From the NCBI GenBank assembly GCA_040383485.1, contig JBEIDK010000021.1, positions 1 to 37,271 of the forward strand: a stretch of DNA of 37,271 bases. The letters are read 5' to 3'. Position numbers and translations under genes: made by a program. Positions within the stretch are counted from its first letter, which is position 1. Each line of letters opens with the position of its first letter. Source of the DNA: JBEIDK01 sp040383485. GTDB lineage: Bacteria > Bacteroidota > Bacteroidia > UBA4408. Positions 17,607 through 25,069 of the stretch are shown piece after piece. The notes under the pieces are model-generated. The model was not told where the DNA came from. It did not search any database and saw nothing but the letters and a program-made list of their open reading frames with translations.

Positions 17607-17897
17607 ATGCAAGAAAGTAATCAAGGTATATTATGGGAGGTGTTTTTACAGGCAAGCCCAGGAATACCTCACAAACACGCAGGTAGTTTGCACGCACAAG
17701 ATGCAGAAATGGCTTTAATGAGTGCTCGTGATGTTTATACACGTAGAAGTGAAGGAATGAATATTTGGGTAGTTCCTGCAAACGCTATTACTGCTTCTAC
17801 TCCTGAAGATACTGGTTCTTTCTTTGAGCCATCGAATGATAAACCATATCGTCATCCAACATTTTATAAAGTACCTGAAGGGGTAAAATATCTCTAA
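17607..17897 (+). CDS. paaB: Phenylacetyl-CoA epoxidase subunit PaaB
   Basis: PaaB is the small subunit that bridges PaaAC units in the ring 1,2-phenylacetyl-CoA epoxidase, the oxygen-dependent entry step of aerobic phenylacetate breakdown. The 96-residue length matches the family (E. coli about 95). WEVFLQASPGIPHKHAGSLH, DAEMALMSARDVYTRR and the central WVVPANAI are the conserved features. paaC follows 9 bases after the stop. The striking feature is what is missing: paaA is not upstream, where the divergent hutU lies, nor downstream. The ATG is 19 bases after a TAGGTTTG box. Confidence 0.93.
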   Translation: MQESNQGILWEVFLQASPGIPHKHAGSLHAQDAEMALMSARDVYTRRSEGMNIWVVPANAITASTPEDTGSFFEPSNDKPYRHPTFYKVPEGVKYL

Positions 17898-17906
17898 TAT
17901 AAAATT

Positions 17907-18662
17907 ATGAATAAAGAATTATTCGAATATCTACTTCGTTTAGGGGATAATACATTGATTATTGGGCATAGGTTAAGCGAGTGGTGCGGACATGGTCCTC
18001 AGCTTGAAGAAGATATTGCACTTATCAATGTATCATTAGATTTAATTGGTAGGTCACGTTCTTGGCTAAGCTATGCTAGTGAAGTAGAGAATATTGGCAG
18101 AACAGAAGATGATTTGGCTTTTAAACGTGATGATATTTATTTTAGAAATAATTTGCTTTGCGAACAACCCAATGGAGATTTTGCGAATACCATTTTACGC
18201 CAATTTTTCTTTGATGCATTTACGTATTACCAATATACCGAACTTGCAAATAGTAAAGATTCAACAATTTCTGCAATTGCAGTTAAATCATTAAAAGAAA
18301 TTGAATATCATTTGCGACATAGCCGCGATTGGACCTTGAGATTAGGAGATGGAACAACAGAAAGTAAAGAACGTATGCAGAGTGCATTAAATAATCTGTG
18401 GAGGTTTACTGGTGACTTATTTGAAATGGATAATGTTGATGAATTGTTGCTTGCCAGCGGCATTGCTTGCGACAACAACAAAATAAAGTTACAATGGGAA
18501 AAACTTGTTCTGCAAACACTAGAAGAAGCGACATTAAAAATTCCTGAAAAAGTATTCTTTGCAAAAGGAAGTAGAACCGGAATTCATTCTGAACATTTAG
18601 GTTTTTTGCTTGCAGAAATGCAATATATTCCTAGAGCTTATCCTAATTCTAATTGGGGATAA
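17907..18662 (+). CDS. paaC: Phenylacetyl-CoA epoxidase subunit PaaC
   Basis: PaaC is the ferritin-like structural partner of the catalytic di-iron subunit PaaA. The 251-residue length matches the family. Recognisable segments are LLRLGDNTLIIGHRLSEWCG, followed by HGPQLEEDIALINVSLDLIG, then RNNLLCEQPNGDFANTILRQ and KEIEYHLRHSRDWTLRLGDG, and a C-terminal RTGIHSEHLGFLLAEMQ. PaaC itself is not known to carry out the epoxidation. A strong terminator follows 16 bases after the stop, so paaB-paaC looks like a complete two-gene transcript without paaA, paaD or paaE. Confidence 0.94.
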   Translation: MNKELFEYLLRLGDNTLIIGHRLSEWCGHGPQLEEDIALINVSLDLIGRSRSWLSYASEVENIGRTEDDLAFKRDDIYFRNNLLCEQPNGDFANTILRQFFFDAFTYYQYTELANSKDSTISAIAVKSLKEIEYHLRHSRDWTLRLGDGTTESKERMQSALNNLWRFTGDLFEMDNVDELLLASGIACDNNKIKLQWEKLVLQTLEEATLKIPEKVFFAKGSRTGIHSEHLGFLLAEMQYIPRAYPNSNWG

Positions 18663-18678
18663 TCAATAATTCAAATAC

Positions 18679-18720
18679 AAAAAGTGCCATTAAGTTATAA
18701 TTGTATGGCACTTTTTTTTT
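18679..18720 (+). terminator. Rho-independent terminator after paaC
   Basis: AGTGCCAT (18683-18690) pairs with ATGGCACT (18705-18712) around a 14-base loop. A/T pairs extend the base of the stem, and a long T-run (18712-18720) follows. Confidence 0.9.
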
Positions 18721-18856
18721 ATTTTTTTTACAAAGTGTTAGCATAACACATTAAGATTATAAACTACTAAAAATCAAATATTAACAATGATTTAATATTA
18801 GGTAATTATTGTGTAAAAAAACATAAATTCGCAGTCAATATTTTAAATAAATTTAG

Positions 18857-20470
18857 ATGAATAATTATGGTACTAGAGCCGAAGGAGCAGATTTAGCTTA
18901 CTTGGGTTTAGCAAATGTTGAAGCAGCTTATTGGAACTTGAGCGTTTCAGAGTTAGTTGAAGATACAATTCTAAGAGGAGAAGGAGTATTATCAAGCACT
19001 GGTGCATTAGCAGTAGATACTGGTGAATTTACAGGACGTTCACCAAAAGATAAATTTATTGTTTTTGATGACATCACAAAAGATACCGTTTGGTGGGGAG
19101 ATGTAAATATTAAGTTTGACTCTTCAAAATTTGATTCTCTCTACAATAGAGTAACTGCATATCTAACAGGAAAAGAGGTTTATGTGCGCGATTCATTCGC
19201 TTGTGCTGACCCTAAATATAGACTAAACATTCGCGTAGTTACTGAATATCCTTGGAGTAATCTTTTTGCTAATAATTTGTTTCTAAGGCCTACAGAAGAC
19301 GAAATTTTAGAGTTTAATCCTGCTTGGCATATCATATGTGCTCCAGGGTTTAAAGCAGATCCAAAAGTTGACGGTACTAGACAGCATAATTTTGCAATCT
19401 TAAATTTAACCCGTAAGTGCATTATTATCGGTGGAACTGCCTACACAGGTGAAATAAAAAAGGGTATCTTTTCATTATTAAATTATTTATTACCTCAGGA
19501 CAAAGGAGTACTTTCAATGCATTGTTCTGCCAACCTTGGTAAAAATGGTGATACGGCTTTATTTTTTGGATTATCAGGAACAGGAAAGACAACATTGAGT
19601 GCAGACCCTAATCGTCAATTAATTGGCGATGATGAGCATGGATGGGGTGATAATTCAATATTTAATTTTGAAGGTGGATGTTATGCAAAATGTGTTGATT
19701 TAACTCAAGAAAAAGAGCCACAAATATTTGGTGCTGTTAAGTTTGGTGCCCTTCTTGAAAATATAGAATTCAAAAATCAGTTCGGTGAGGTAGATTACAC
19801 TAACATTTCAAAAACAGAAAATACTCGTGTAGCTTATCCAATTAATCATATTGCAAATGCATTAGAACCAAGTTATGCAGGTGCACCTAAAAATATTTTC
19901 TTTTTAACATGCGATGCATTCGGAATTTTACCTCCAATAAGTAAATTAGATGCAGGGCAAGCTATGTATCATTTTATTAGTGGATATACAGCTAAAGTTG
20001 CTGGTACTGAAATTGGTGTTACAGAACCTACACTTACCTTTTCTGCATGCTTTGGTAAAGTTTTCTTGCCCTTACATCCAACTAAATATGCCGAATTATT
20101 AGGTAAAAAATTAAAAGACAGTAACATTAATGTTTGGCTTGTAAATACAGGATGGAGTGGGGGAGCATTTGGTGTAGGAAGCAGAATGAAGCTTTCATAT
20201 ACGCGTTCATTAATAACTGCCGCATTAAACGGTGAATTAGAAAAAGTAAAATTTGATACTTTGCCAGTTTTTGGATTACAGTTCCCTAGTGAGTGCGCCA
20301 ATGTACCTACAGAGATTTTAAACCCAAGAAATACATGGGCAGATAAAACAGCATATGATGCAAAAGCGGCAAACTTAGCTAATGCATTTATTACTAATTT
20401 TGAACAGTACGCCTCATTTGCTAGTGCAGAAATATTAGCAGCATCGCCAAAAATGGCTGTTAACGCATAA
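18857..20470 (+). CDS. pckA: Phosphoenolpyruvate carboxykinase (ATP)
   Basis: PckA converts oxaloacetate and ATP to phosphoenolpyruvate and CO2, the committing step of gluconeogenesis, in the cytoplasm. The 537-residue length is normal for the ATP-dependent class. DTGEFTGRSPKDKFIV is the substrate-loop arginine region. GLSGTGKTTLSADP is the P-loop with Lys244, and LIGDDEHGWGDN is the metal-binding kinase-2 motif. FEGGCYAKCVDLT and VWLVNTGWSGGAFGVGSRMK are further signatures. It is monocistronic: the paaC terminator lies upstream and a long palindrome lies just after the stop. A position next to aromatic and histidine catabolic genes fits growth on amino acids, though this is only contextual. 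Confidence 0.96.
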   Translation: MNNYGTRAEGADLAYLGLANVEAAYWNLSVSELVEDTILRGEGVLSSTGALAVDTGEFTGRSPKDKFIVFDDITKDTVWWGDVNIKFDSSKFDSLYNRVTAYLTGKEVYVRDSFACADPKYRLNIRVVTEYPWSNLFANNLFLRPTEDEILEFNPAWHIICAPGFKADPKVDGTRQHNFAILNLTRKCIIIGGTAYTGEIKKGIFSLLNYLLPQDKGVLSMHCSANLGKNGDTALFFGLSGTGKTTLSADPNRQLIGDDEHGWGDNSIFNFEGGCYAKCVDLTQEKEPQIFGAVKFGALLENIEFKNQFGEVDYTNISKTENTRVAYPINHIANALEPSYAGAPKNIFFLTCDAFGILPPISKLDAGQAMYHFISGYTAKVAGTEIGVTEPTLTFSACFGKVFLPLHPTKYAELLGKKLKDSNINVWLVNTGWSGGAFGVGSRMKLSYTRSLITAALNGELEKVKFDTLPVFGLQFPSECANVPTEILNPRNTWADKTAYDAKAANLANAFITNFEQYASFASAEILAASPKMAVNA

Positions 20471-20487
20471 TTTAAATTGTTAAGTAA

Positions 20488-20529
20488 AAACACGAAGGGC
20501 TGTTCAAAATTGAACAGCCCTTCGTGTTT
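20488..20529. terminator. 20-bp perfect palindrome after pckA, likely terminator
   Basis: Left arm 20488-20507 (AAACACGAAGGGCTGTTCAA) is perfectly complementary to 20510-20529 with only AA between. On the plus strand the right arm ends in TTT and then GG, so the T-tract is short. On the minus strand the hairpin is followed by TTTTTACTT. It begins 17 bases after the pckA stop and ends 16 bases before the ATG of the next gene. Confidence 0.75.
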
Positions 20530-20545
20530 GGTAAATAGAACAAAT

Positions 20546-21220
20546 ATGTTAAATGCCATAGATTATACAAAACCTTTGATTCTAGAATTTGAGAGGAAAG
20601 CAAACATAGAAAGAAGAGATGCCATGAGTGCTTATATGAAAAATAAATTTGTTTTTTATGGCATAATGACTACTGAAAGAAGGGCTATTTTGAAAGAATT
20701 TATTACACAAAGCAAACCACTTTCATGGACTGAAGTTAAAGATGTTGCCCAAGAAATTTGGCAGAATCCTGAAAGAGAAATGCACTATTGCGCAATAGAA
20801 CTATTCGAACACTATAAAAAAAATATAGATGAAGGGTTTATAATTATTATTGAAAAATTAATAAAAGAAAACTCTTGGTGGGATACTGTTGACGCAATAA
20901 ATAGCAAACTTGTTGATTATTACTTTAAAAAGTTTCCTAATAAAATATATTCAACTACAACTCATTGGAATAACTCAAACAATATTTGGCTGATAAGAGT
21001 TAGCATTATTTTTCAATTAAAATGGAAAACAAAAATTGATATTAAGATTTTGGAGCAGAATATTTTACCTCACACTAAAAGCAAAGAGTTCTTCATTCAA
21101 AAAGCAATTGGTTGGGCGTTACGAGAATATTCTAAAACAAACCATAGTTGGGTATTGGAATTTGTACGCAACAATTCTTTACCTAGTTTAAGTAAAAAAG
21201 AAGCCCTACGGTTAATTTAG
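20546..21220 (+). CDS. DNA alkylation repair protein, AlkD-like
   Basis: This 224-residue all-helical HEAT-like repeat protein resembles AlkD, a glycosylase that removes 3- and 7-alkylpurines without base flipping. I chose the ATG at 20546: the frame extends to a TTG at 20477, but that extension would translate through the strong palindrome and encodes an unconserved stretch. Family-like segments are NKFVFYGIMTTERRAILKEF, AQEIWQNPEREMHYCAIELF, ENSWWDTVDAINSKLVDYYF, WLIRVSIIFQLKWK and the C-terminal FFIQKAIGWALREYSKTNH. WWDTVD is the region in which AlkD places its catalytic-pocket Trp and Asp. Substrate range is unknown. Confidence 0.85.
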   Translation: MLNAIDYTKPLILEFERKANIERRDAMSAYMKNKFVFYGIMTTERRAILKEFITQSKPLSWTEVKDVAQEIWQNPEREMHYCAIELFEHYKKNIDEGFIIIIEKLIKENSWWDTVDAINSKLVDYYFKKFPNKIYSTTTHWNNSNNIWLIRVSIIFQLKWKTKIDIKILEQNILPHTKSKEFFIQKAIGWALREYSKTNHSWVLEFVRNNSLPSLSKKEALRLI

Positions 21221-21287
21221 ATAAATTTATTATCATCAAATTAAACCTTATTATAAATATTAAGTCTCACGTTAAATTTATTTGTTA

Positions 21288-21836
21288 ATGGAAGAGTACA
21301 CAGACGAACAATTACTAAACATGTATAAGGAGGAAAGCAGCAGAAATTTTGCTTTTAATCTTATTATGAAAAAGTATCAAAAACGTGTGTATATGCATAT
21401 AAGAAGAATATTATTAGACCATGATGATACCGATGATGTTTTGCAAAATACATTTATAAAAACATGGAAGGGTTTAGAAAATTTTAAAGGAGATAGTCAA
21501 CTTTTTACTTGGATTTATAGAATTGCAACCAATGAGTCAATTACTTTTCTAAATAAGAAAAGAACCAAATTTTTTATTCCTTGGGTTGATGTAGAAAATA
21601 AAATGGCGCAAAGACTGGAATCTGATACTAATTTCAGTGGCGATAAGATACAATTGAAACTACAAAAAGCAATACTAAGCTTACCAGAAAAACAAAGAAT
21701 AGTTTTTAATATGAAATATTATGAAGATTTGAAATATGAAGAAATGAGTGAAGTTACAGGTACTAGTGTTGGTGCCTTAAAAGCATCATATCATCATGCG
21801 GTAAAAAAAATTGAAGATTATATATTAAACCAATAG
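21288..21836 (+). CDS. ECF-type RNA polymerase sigma-70 factor
   Basis: This 182-residue extracytoplasmic-function sigma factor has region 2 (about residues 15-85: MKKYQKRVYMHIRRILLDHD, DDVLQNTFIKTWKGLENFKG, LFTWIYRIATNESITFL) and region 4 (about 125-178: LPEKQRIVFNMKYYEDLKYE, then EMSEVTGTSVGALKASYHHA). I chose the ATG at 21288; the frame also has a TTG two codons earlier. It should direct polymerase to envelope-response promoters and probably its own operon. The next gene starts 23 bases downstream and encodes a one-TM protein fitting an anti-sigma role. A CpxP/Spy-like periplasmic protein follows. Confidence 0.93.
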   Translation: MEEYTDEQLLNMYKEESSRNFAFNLIMKKYQKRVYMHIRRILLDHDDTDDVLQNTFIKTWKGLENFKGDSQLFTWIYRIATNESITFLNKKRTKFFIPWVDVENKMAQRLESDTNFSGDKIQLKLQKAILSLPEKQRIVFNMKYYEDLKYEEMSEVTGTSVGALKASYHHAVKKIEDYILNQ

Positions 21837-21859
21837 GTAAAAAGTAAGTCAAAATAGAA

Positions 21860-22639
21860 ATGAATAATTCTGAAATAAATAAAATTGCACCCACACTTTC
21901 AGCAGTGAAACGTGAAAACAATTTTGTTGTTCCTGAAAATTATTTTGAATGCCTTGCAAATAATATTGAGCACCAACTTTTAATCAGAAAACAAAATATT
22001 TTTGATACTCCAATTAACTATTTTGACTCGCTTCCAGACTCGCTTAATCAATTAATATTAATAGAAAAAAAAGAATCGCTAAGTATACCTCATGGATACT
22101 TCGAATTACTTGAAAAGAAACTATCATTAACAGAAAATCGGGATAAAAGTAAATTATTTGACATGCCAAAGGACTATTTTGAGTCATTACCACAAATAAT
22201 TCAACATAAAATTTATAATGAAAAGGAAAGTAAGAAATGGTTTGTACCAGAAATAAATTACCGTTATGCCTTTGCAACCATTGCAGCATGTATATTTTTA
22301 TGGAGTGGTATCACCTATTTTATTCGGCCTTCAAATAATTTATTACCTGTTGCGGATTTGGTAACTAAAAAAGTGAATCCAAAATCCAATTCTGTAAGAA
22401 TAATAAATTTAAGAGATGGAATTCAGGTTAAAGTATCTGAAAAAACAAAAAATGAAATTGAAACTCATATTAGTGAACAACTAATTCTGAACATAGATGA
22501 ATCTCTTCTTATAGAAGAATTAGCGGTTAACGCTGAACAAGATTTGAGAGTAAAAAACCAGAATTCAAACAATGAAATTAAAGACTTTTTAATTGAAAAT
22601 AACATTGATGAATCGTTACTTATTGATGCAGTAAATTAA
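21860..22639 (+). CDS. One-TM putative anti-sigma factor with four exact 26-residue repeats
   Basis: I do not recognise a named family for this 259-residue protein. The N-terminal part holds four units of the form F-x-x-P-x-x-YF-x-x-L with prolines at residues 25, 51, 77 and 103, exactly 26 apart: VPENYFECL, TPINYFDSL, IPHGYFELL, MPKDYFESL. A fifth, degraded VPEINYRY lies at 129-136 and runs into the single membrane helix (about 136-155, YAFATIAACIFLWSGITYFI). The C-terminal ~100 residues should be periplasmic and contain NIDESLLI twice (211-218 and 248-255). Position directly after the ECF sigma gene and the one-TM topology suggest an anti-sigma or regulator. No canonical zinc anti-sigma motif is seen. 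Similar P-x-x-YF motifs are, from memory, common in Bacteroidota proteins next to ECF genes. Confidence 0.8.
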   Translation: MNNSEINKIAPTLSAVKRENNFVVPENYFECLANNIEHQLLIRKQNIFDTPINYFDSLPDSLNQLILIEKKESLSIPHGYFELLEKKLSLTENRDKSKLFDMPKDYFESLPQIIQHKIYNEKESKKWFVPEINYRYAFATIAACIFLWSGITYFIRPSNNLLPVADLVTKKVNPKSNSVRIINLRDGIQVKVSEKTKNEIETHISEQLILNIDESLLIEELAVNAEQDLRVKNQNSNNEIKDFLIENNIDESLLIDAVN

Positions 22640-22649
22640 ACAATACAAC

Positions 22650-23141
22650 ATGAAAACAAAGTATAACATAAAAAGATTAACGCTACATAAATTAGATTAT
22701 GTGCTTAACATTAAATGCCTATTTATTTTAATATTTCTTTTTGAAGTATGCATTAATACTAGTGCTCAGGATACCAGAAAGGAGAAAATTGAATCCATGC
22801 GAGTTTCTTATATAACTCAGAAGCTTGATTTAACATCTAAGGAGGCGCAAATATTTTGGCCTATTTATAATGAGTATCAAGATAAACTTCAAGCAGTGCG
22901 TAAAGCAAAACGCAAAGATTCACAAGCTACTAGAGGAGATATTGACGCAATGCCAGACTCAGAAGTTGAAGCAATGATTGATGCTGAAATACAATCGAAA
23001 AAGGCTGAAGTAGAATTAGCTAAGGAGTATCATATTAAATTTAAGCAAATATTATCTATTAAAAAAGTAGCAAAACTTTATAGAGCTGAAGAAGATTTTA
23101 AACGTGAGTTACTAAATCAAATTAAAACAAACAACAAATAA
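22650..23141 (+). CDS. CpxP/Spy-like periplasmic protein of the ECF operon
   Basis: This 163-residue protein has a long N-region and hydrophobic stretch (CLFILIFLFEVCINTSAQ), fitting a signal peptide cleaved near SAQ. The mature part is predicted helical and highly charged. RVSYITQKLDLTSKEAQIFW followed by PIYNEYQDKL matches the LTxxQ-like pattern of Spy/CpxP relatives seen in Bacteroidota sigma operons. The remainder (KAEVELAKEYHIKFKQIL) looks like a helical hairpin. It starts 10 bases after the putative anti-sigma gene. I infer a periplasmic sensor or chaperone that modulates the sigma pathway. The first 20 residues may belong to an over-long start call; no better ATG is evident before the hydrophobic core. 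Confidence 0.75.
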   Translation: MKTKYNIKRLTLHKLDYVLNIKCLFILIFLFEVCINTSAQDTRKEKIESMRVSYITQKLDLTSKEAQIFWPIYNEYQDKLQAVRKAKRKDSQATRGDIDAMPDSEVEAMIDAEIQSKKAEVELAKEYHIKFKQILSIKKVAKLYRAEEDFKRELLNQIKTNNK

Positions 23142-23152
23142 ATTCGAAACTG

Positions 23153-24280
23153 ATGAATAGGATTATATATTTTCTTAATTGTTTATTTTTTGTCAGTCAT
23201 TTCTGTTTAGCAAGTTCACCAGATTCAAGCAAGGTTGCGAAACATTTTATAAGACCAGCAATTTATATGAACACATTTGGCACAGGAAAACAAAAATTAA
23301 AAAAAGCAAAATCAACTGAATATCAATTTTCACAAACAAATATTGGAGCATATTTCCCTTTACTTACCAAAGTAAAATATAATAGAAAAAATATGCAATC
23401 TAGCTTTCAAATAATTGGTTTTACTAATATTTTATCAAGTAGGCCAAGGCTAAATATTATCGAAAATAATCATAGATTAACAAGAATAAATATAGGTTGT
23501 AATAATATTTTTACAGCAGGTAAAAACACTTTTTTATTTACATTATCTCCATTTAAAGCGCAAGACAAATCATCAATAAAAACTTCAACGTGGAGGCTAA
23601 GCTGGATGATTGTTTACAACAGAACAGTAAATGAAAATTTTAGTATAAGAATAGGTTATGTAAAAAGTTTTGTTCTTGAGGGAAATCCGAATTTACCATT
23701 AATTGGTTTTCGACTAGGTAGGTATGATGCAGTGCATTTAAATGCTCAGTTTCCGAGAAATGTTTCGTTAACATTACCTTTAAATGATAAATTTTCATTT
23801 AGTGTTTATGGCAAAGTATTAGGCAGTATCTATGATTTTAGAGATTTAGAAATAAGCACTGTTGCTTATGACAAAGTAGTTTTTAGAAGAAATGATTTGC
23901 AAAGGGGTTTTGAATTTAATTATAAAAGTAAGAAACAACTCAATTTCTTTTTTGGTATGGGCATAACAACAGGCAGCGTTTCTTTTGCTGAGAAAAATGG
24001 GTTTAATTTCTCAAAGAATCATGTATCTATAGTCTCAGGTCAACTTACAAGAGCCCCATTCGTAAATTTTGGCTTCCAATACTGCTTCGGCAATGCCAAA
24101 AAAATTTATAATAATTTAGCCATGCAAGACGCCTTGTTTTTGAACCAACAAAATACAAATAGTGATATCAATTCGAATGGTAACTTCAATTCAACAGATA
24201 AGGTTTCAAAAGAAATGCAATTAAAAAATGTTCAAATTAAAGATATTGAAGATATGATTGACGTTGATGATTTAAATTAA
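23153..24280 (+). CDS. Putative outer-membrane beta-barrel protein at the end of the ECF operon
   Basis: This 375-residue protein has a signal peptide (IIYFLNCLFFVSHFCLAS) followed by many alternating amphipathic strands with aromatic ends (SFQIIGFTNIL, FLFTLSPF, WRLSWMIVYNRTV, FSIRIGYVKSFVL, FSFSVYGKVLGSIYDF, LNFFFGMGITTG, PFVNFGFQYCFG). This is the pattern of a small outer-membrane barrel, possibly of the DUF6268-type, which I cannot confirm. The last ~60 residues are asparagine-rich then acidic (DIEDMIDVDDLN) and lie beyond the last barrel strand, which is unusual for a barrel. It starts 11 bases after the CpxP-like gene and is probably part of the same transcript. The SDR gene converges 10 bases downstream. 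Confidence 0.7.
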   Translation: MNRIIYFLNCLFFVSHFCLASSPDSSKVAKHFIRPAIYMNTFGTGKQKLKKAKSTEYQFSQTNIGAYFPLLTKVKYNRKNMQSSFQIIGFTNILSSRPRLNIIENNHRLTRINIGCNNIFTAGKNTFLFTLSPFKAQDKSSIKTSTWRLSWMIVYNRTVNENFSIRIGYVKSFVLEGNPNLPLIGFRLGRYDAVHLNAQFPRNVSLTLPLNDKFSFSVYGKVLGSIYDFRDLEISTVAYDKVVFRRNDLQRGFEFNYKSKKQLNFFFGMGITTGSVSFAEKNGFNFSKNHVSIVSGQLTRAPFVNFGFQYCFGNAKKIYNNLAMQDALFLNQQNTNSDINSNGNFNSTDKVSKEMQLKNVQIKDIEDMIDVDDLN

Positions 24281-24290
24281 AACCAATAAT

Positions 24291-25067
24291 TTAAAGGTTA
24301 CCTGTACGTCCGCCATCGACAACGATATTAGTGCCTGTAATATATGCTGCAGCAGGAGTAGCGAGGAATGCAATAGCAGCTGCTATTTCTTCGGGCTTGC
24401 CAAAACGCGCAGCAGGTATTTCTGACAACATTTCTTTTTCAATTTCACTGATTGAATGAGACGTGTTATTTGCTTTATTCTGAATTATTCCTTCAAGTCG
24501 AGTAGTTTTAGTTGCACCGGGTAGAACATTATTTACAGTAATGCCAAACGAAGCAACTTCCGATGCTAAAGTTTTTGACCAATTTCCAACAGCAGCTCTT
24601 ATAGTATTACTTACTCCTAGGCCTTTTAATGGTATTTTTACTGATGTAGAAATTACATTTATTATTCTTCCATATCCTATTTCTTTCATCTTTGGTAAAA
24701 GTGCTTGAACTAATATATGGTTACAAATTAGATGAGAATTAAAGGCATTTAAGAACTCTTGAGTAGTAGCATTTTCAATTGTTCCGGCTGGAGGCCCACC
24801 AGTATTATTCAACAGTATGTGATATACTTTACTTTTTGTTAATTCTTTTAATTTGTTTTCTAAGTCATTAGAATTCGTAAAATCTGCAACTAAATAATCA
24901 TGTCCATTACCAGATAAATCAGTTATTGCATCTGCTAATTTTTCTTCATTACGCGCAAGCAAAGTTATTTTTGCTCCTAGCATAGAAAGTTCAATTGCTG
25001 CTGCTTTTCCAATTCCTTGAGTGCTTCCACATACCAGAGCATTCAACCCATTTAAATTTAAATTCAT
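24291..25067 (-). CDS. Atypical short-chain dehydrogenase/reductase lacking the catalytic Tyr and Lys
   Basis: This 258-residue protein has a Rossmann fold with CGSTQGIGKA (residues 13-22, variant of TGxxxGIG), VADF, and LLNNTGGPPAGTIENA in place of the usual NNAG. The catalytic Ser (Ser140) is kept in INVISTSVKI, but the positions 13 and 17 residues later, which hold Tyr and Lys in classical SDRs, are Ser153 and Arg157 (GLGVSNTIRAAV). The C-terminal EEIAAAIAFLATPAAAYITG and NIVVDGGRT are standard. It fits the 3-oxoacyl-ACP-reductase-like subgroup with an altered tetrad, whose reaction is poorly known. It begins 2 bases after the CotH gene ends on the same strand, so co-transcription is likely. 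Confidence 0.9.
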   Translation of the reverse strand: MNLNLNGLNALVCGSTQGIGKAAAIELSMLGAKITLLARNEEKLADAITDLSGNGHDYLVADFTNSNDLENKLKELTKSKVYHILLNNTGGPPAGTIENATTQEFLNAFNSHLICNHILVQALLPKMKEIGYGRIINVISTSVKIPLKGLGVSNTIRAAVGNWSKTLASEVASFGITVNNVLPGATKTTRLEGIIQNKANNTSHSISEIEKEMLSEIPAARFGKPEEIAAAIAFLATPAAAYITGTNIVVDGGRTGNL

Positions 25068-25069
25068 AA

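Noticed and set aside
18824..18831. TAAATTCG before pckA as a -7 element
   Set aside because: It deviates from TAnnTTTG, and the nearest TTG is only 12 bases upstream.
20477..20545. N-terminal extension of the AlkD-like gene from the TTG at 20477
   Set aside because: The extension runs through the perfect palindrome after pckA and encodes no conserved sequence; the ATG at 20546 gives a normal family start.
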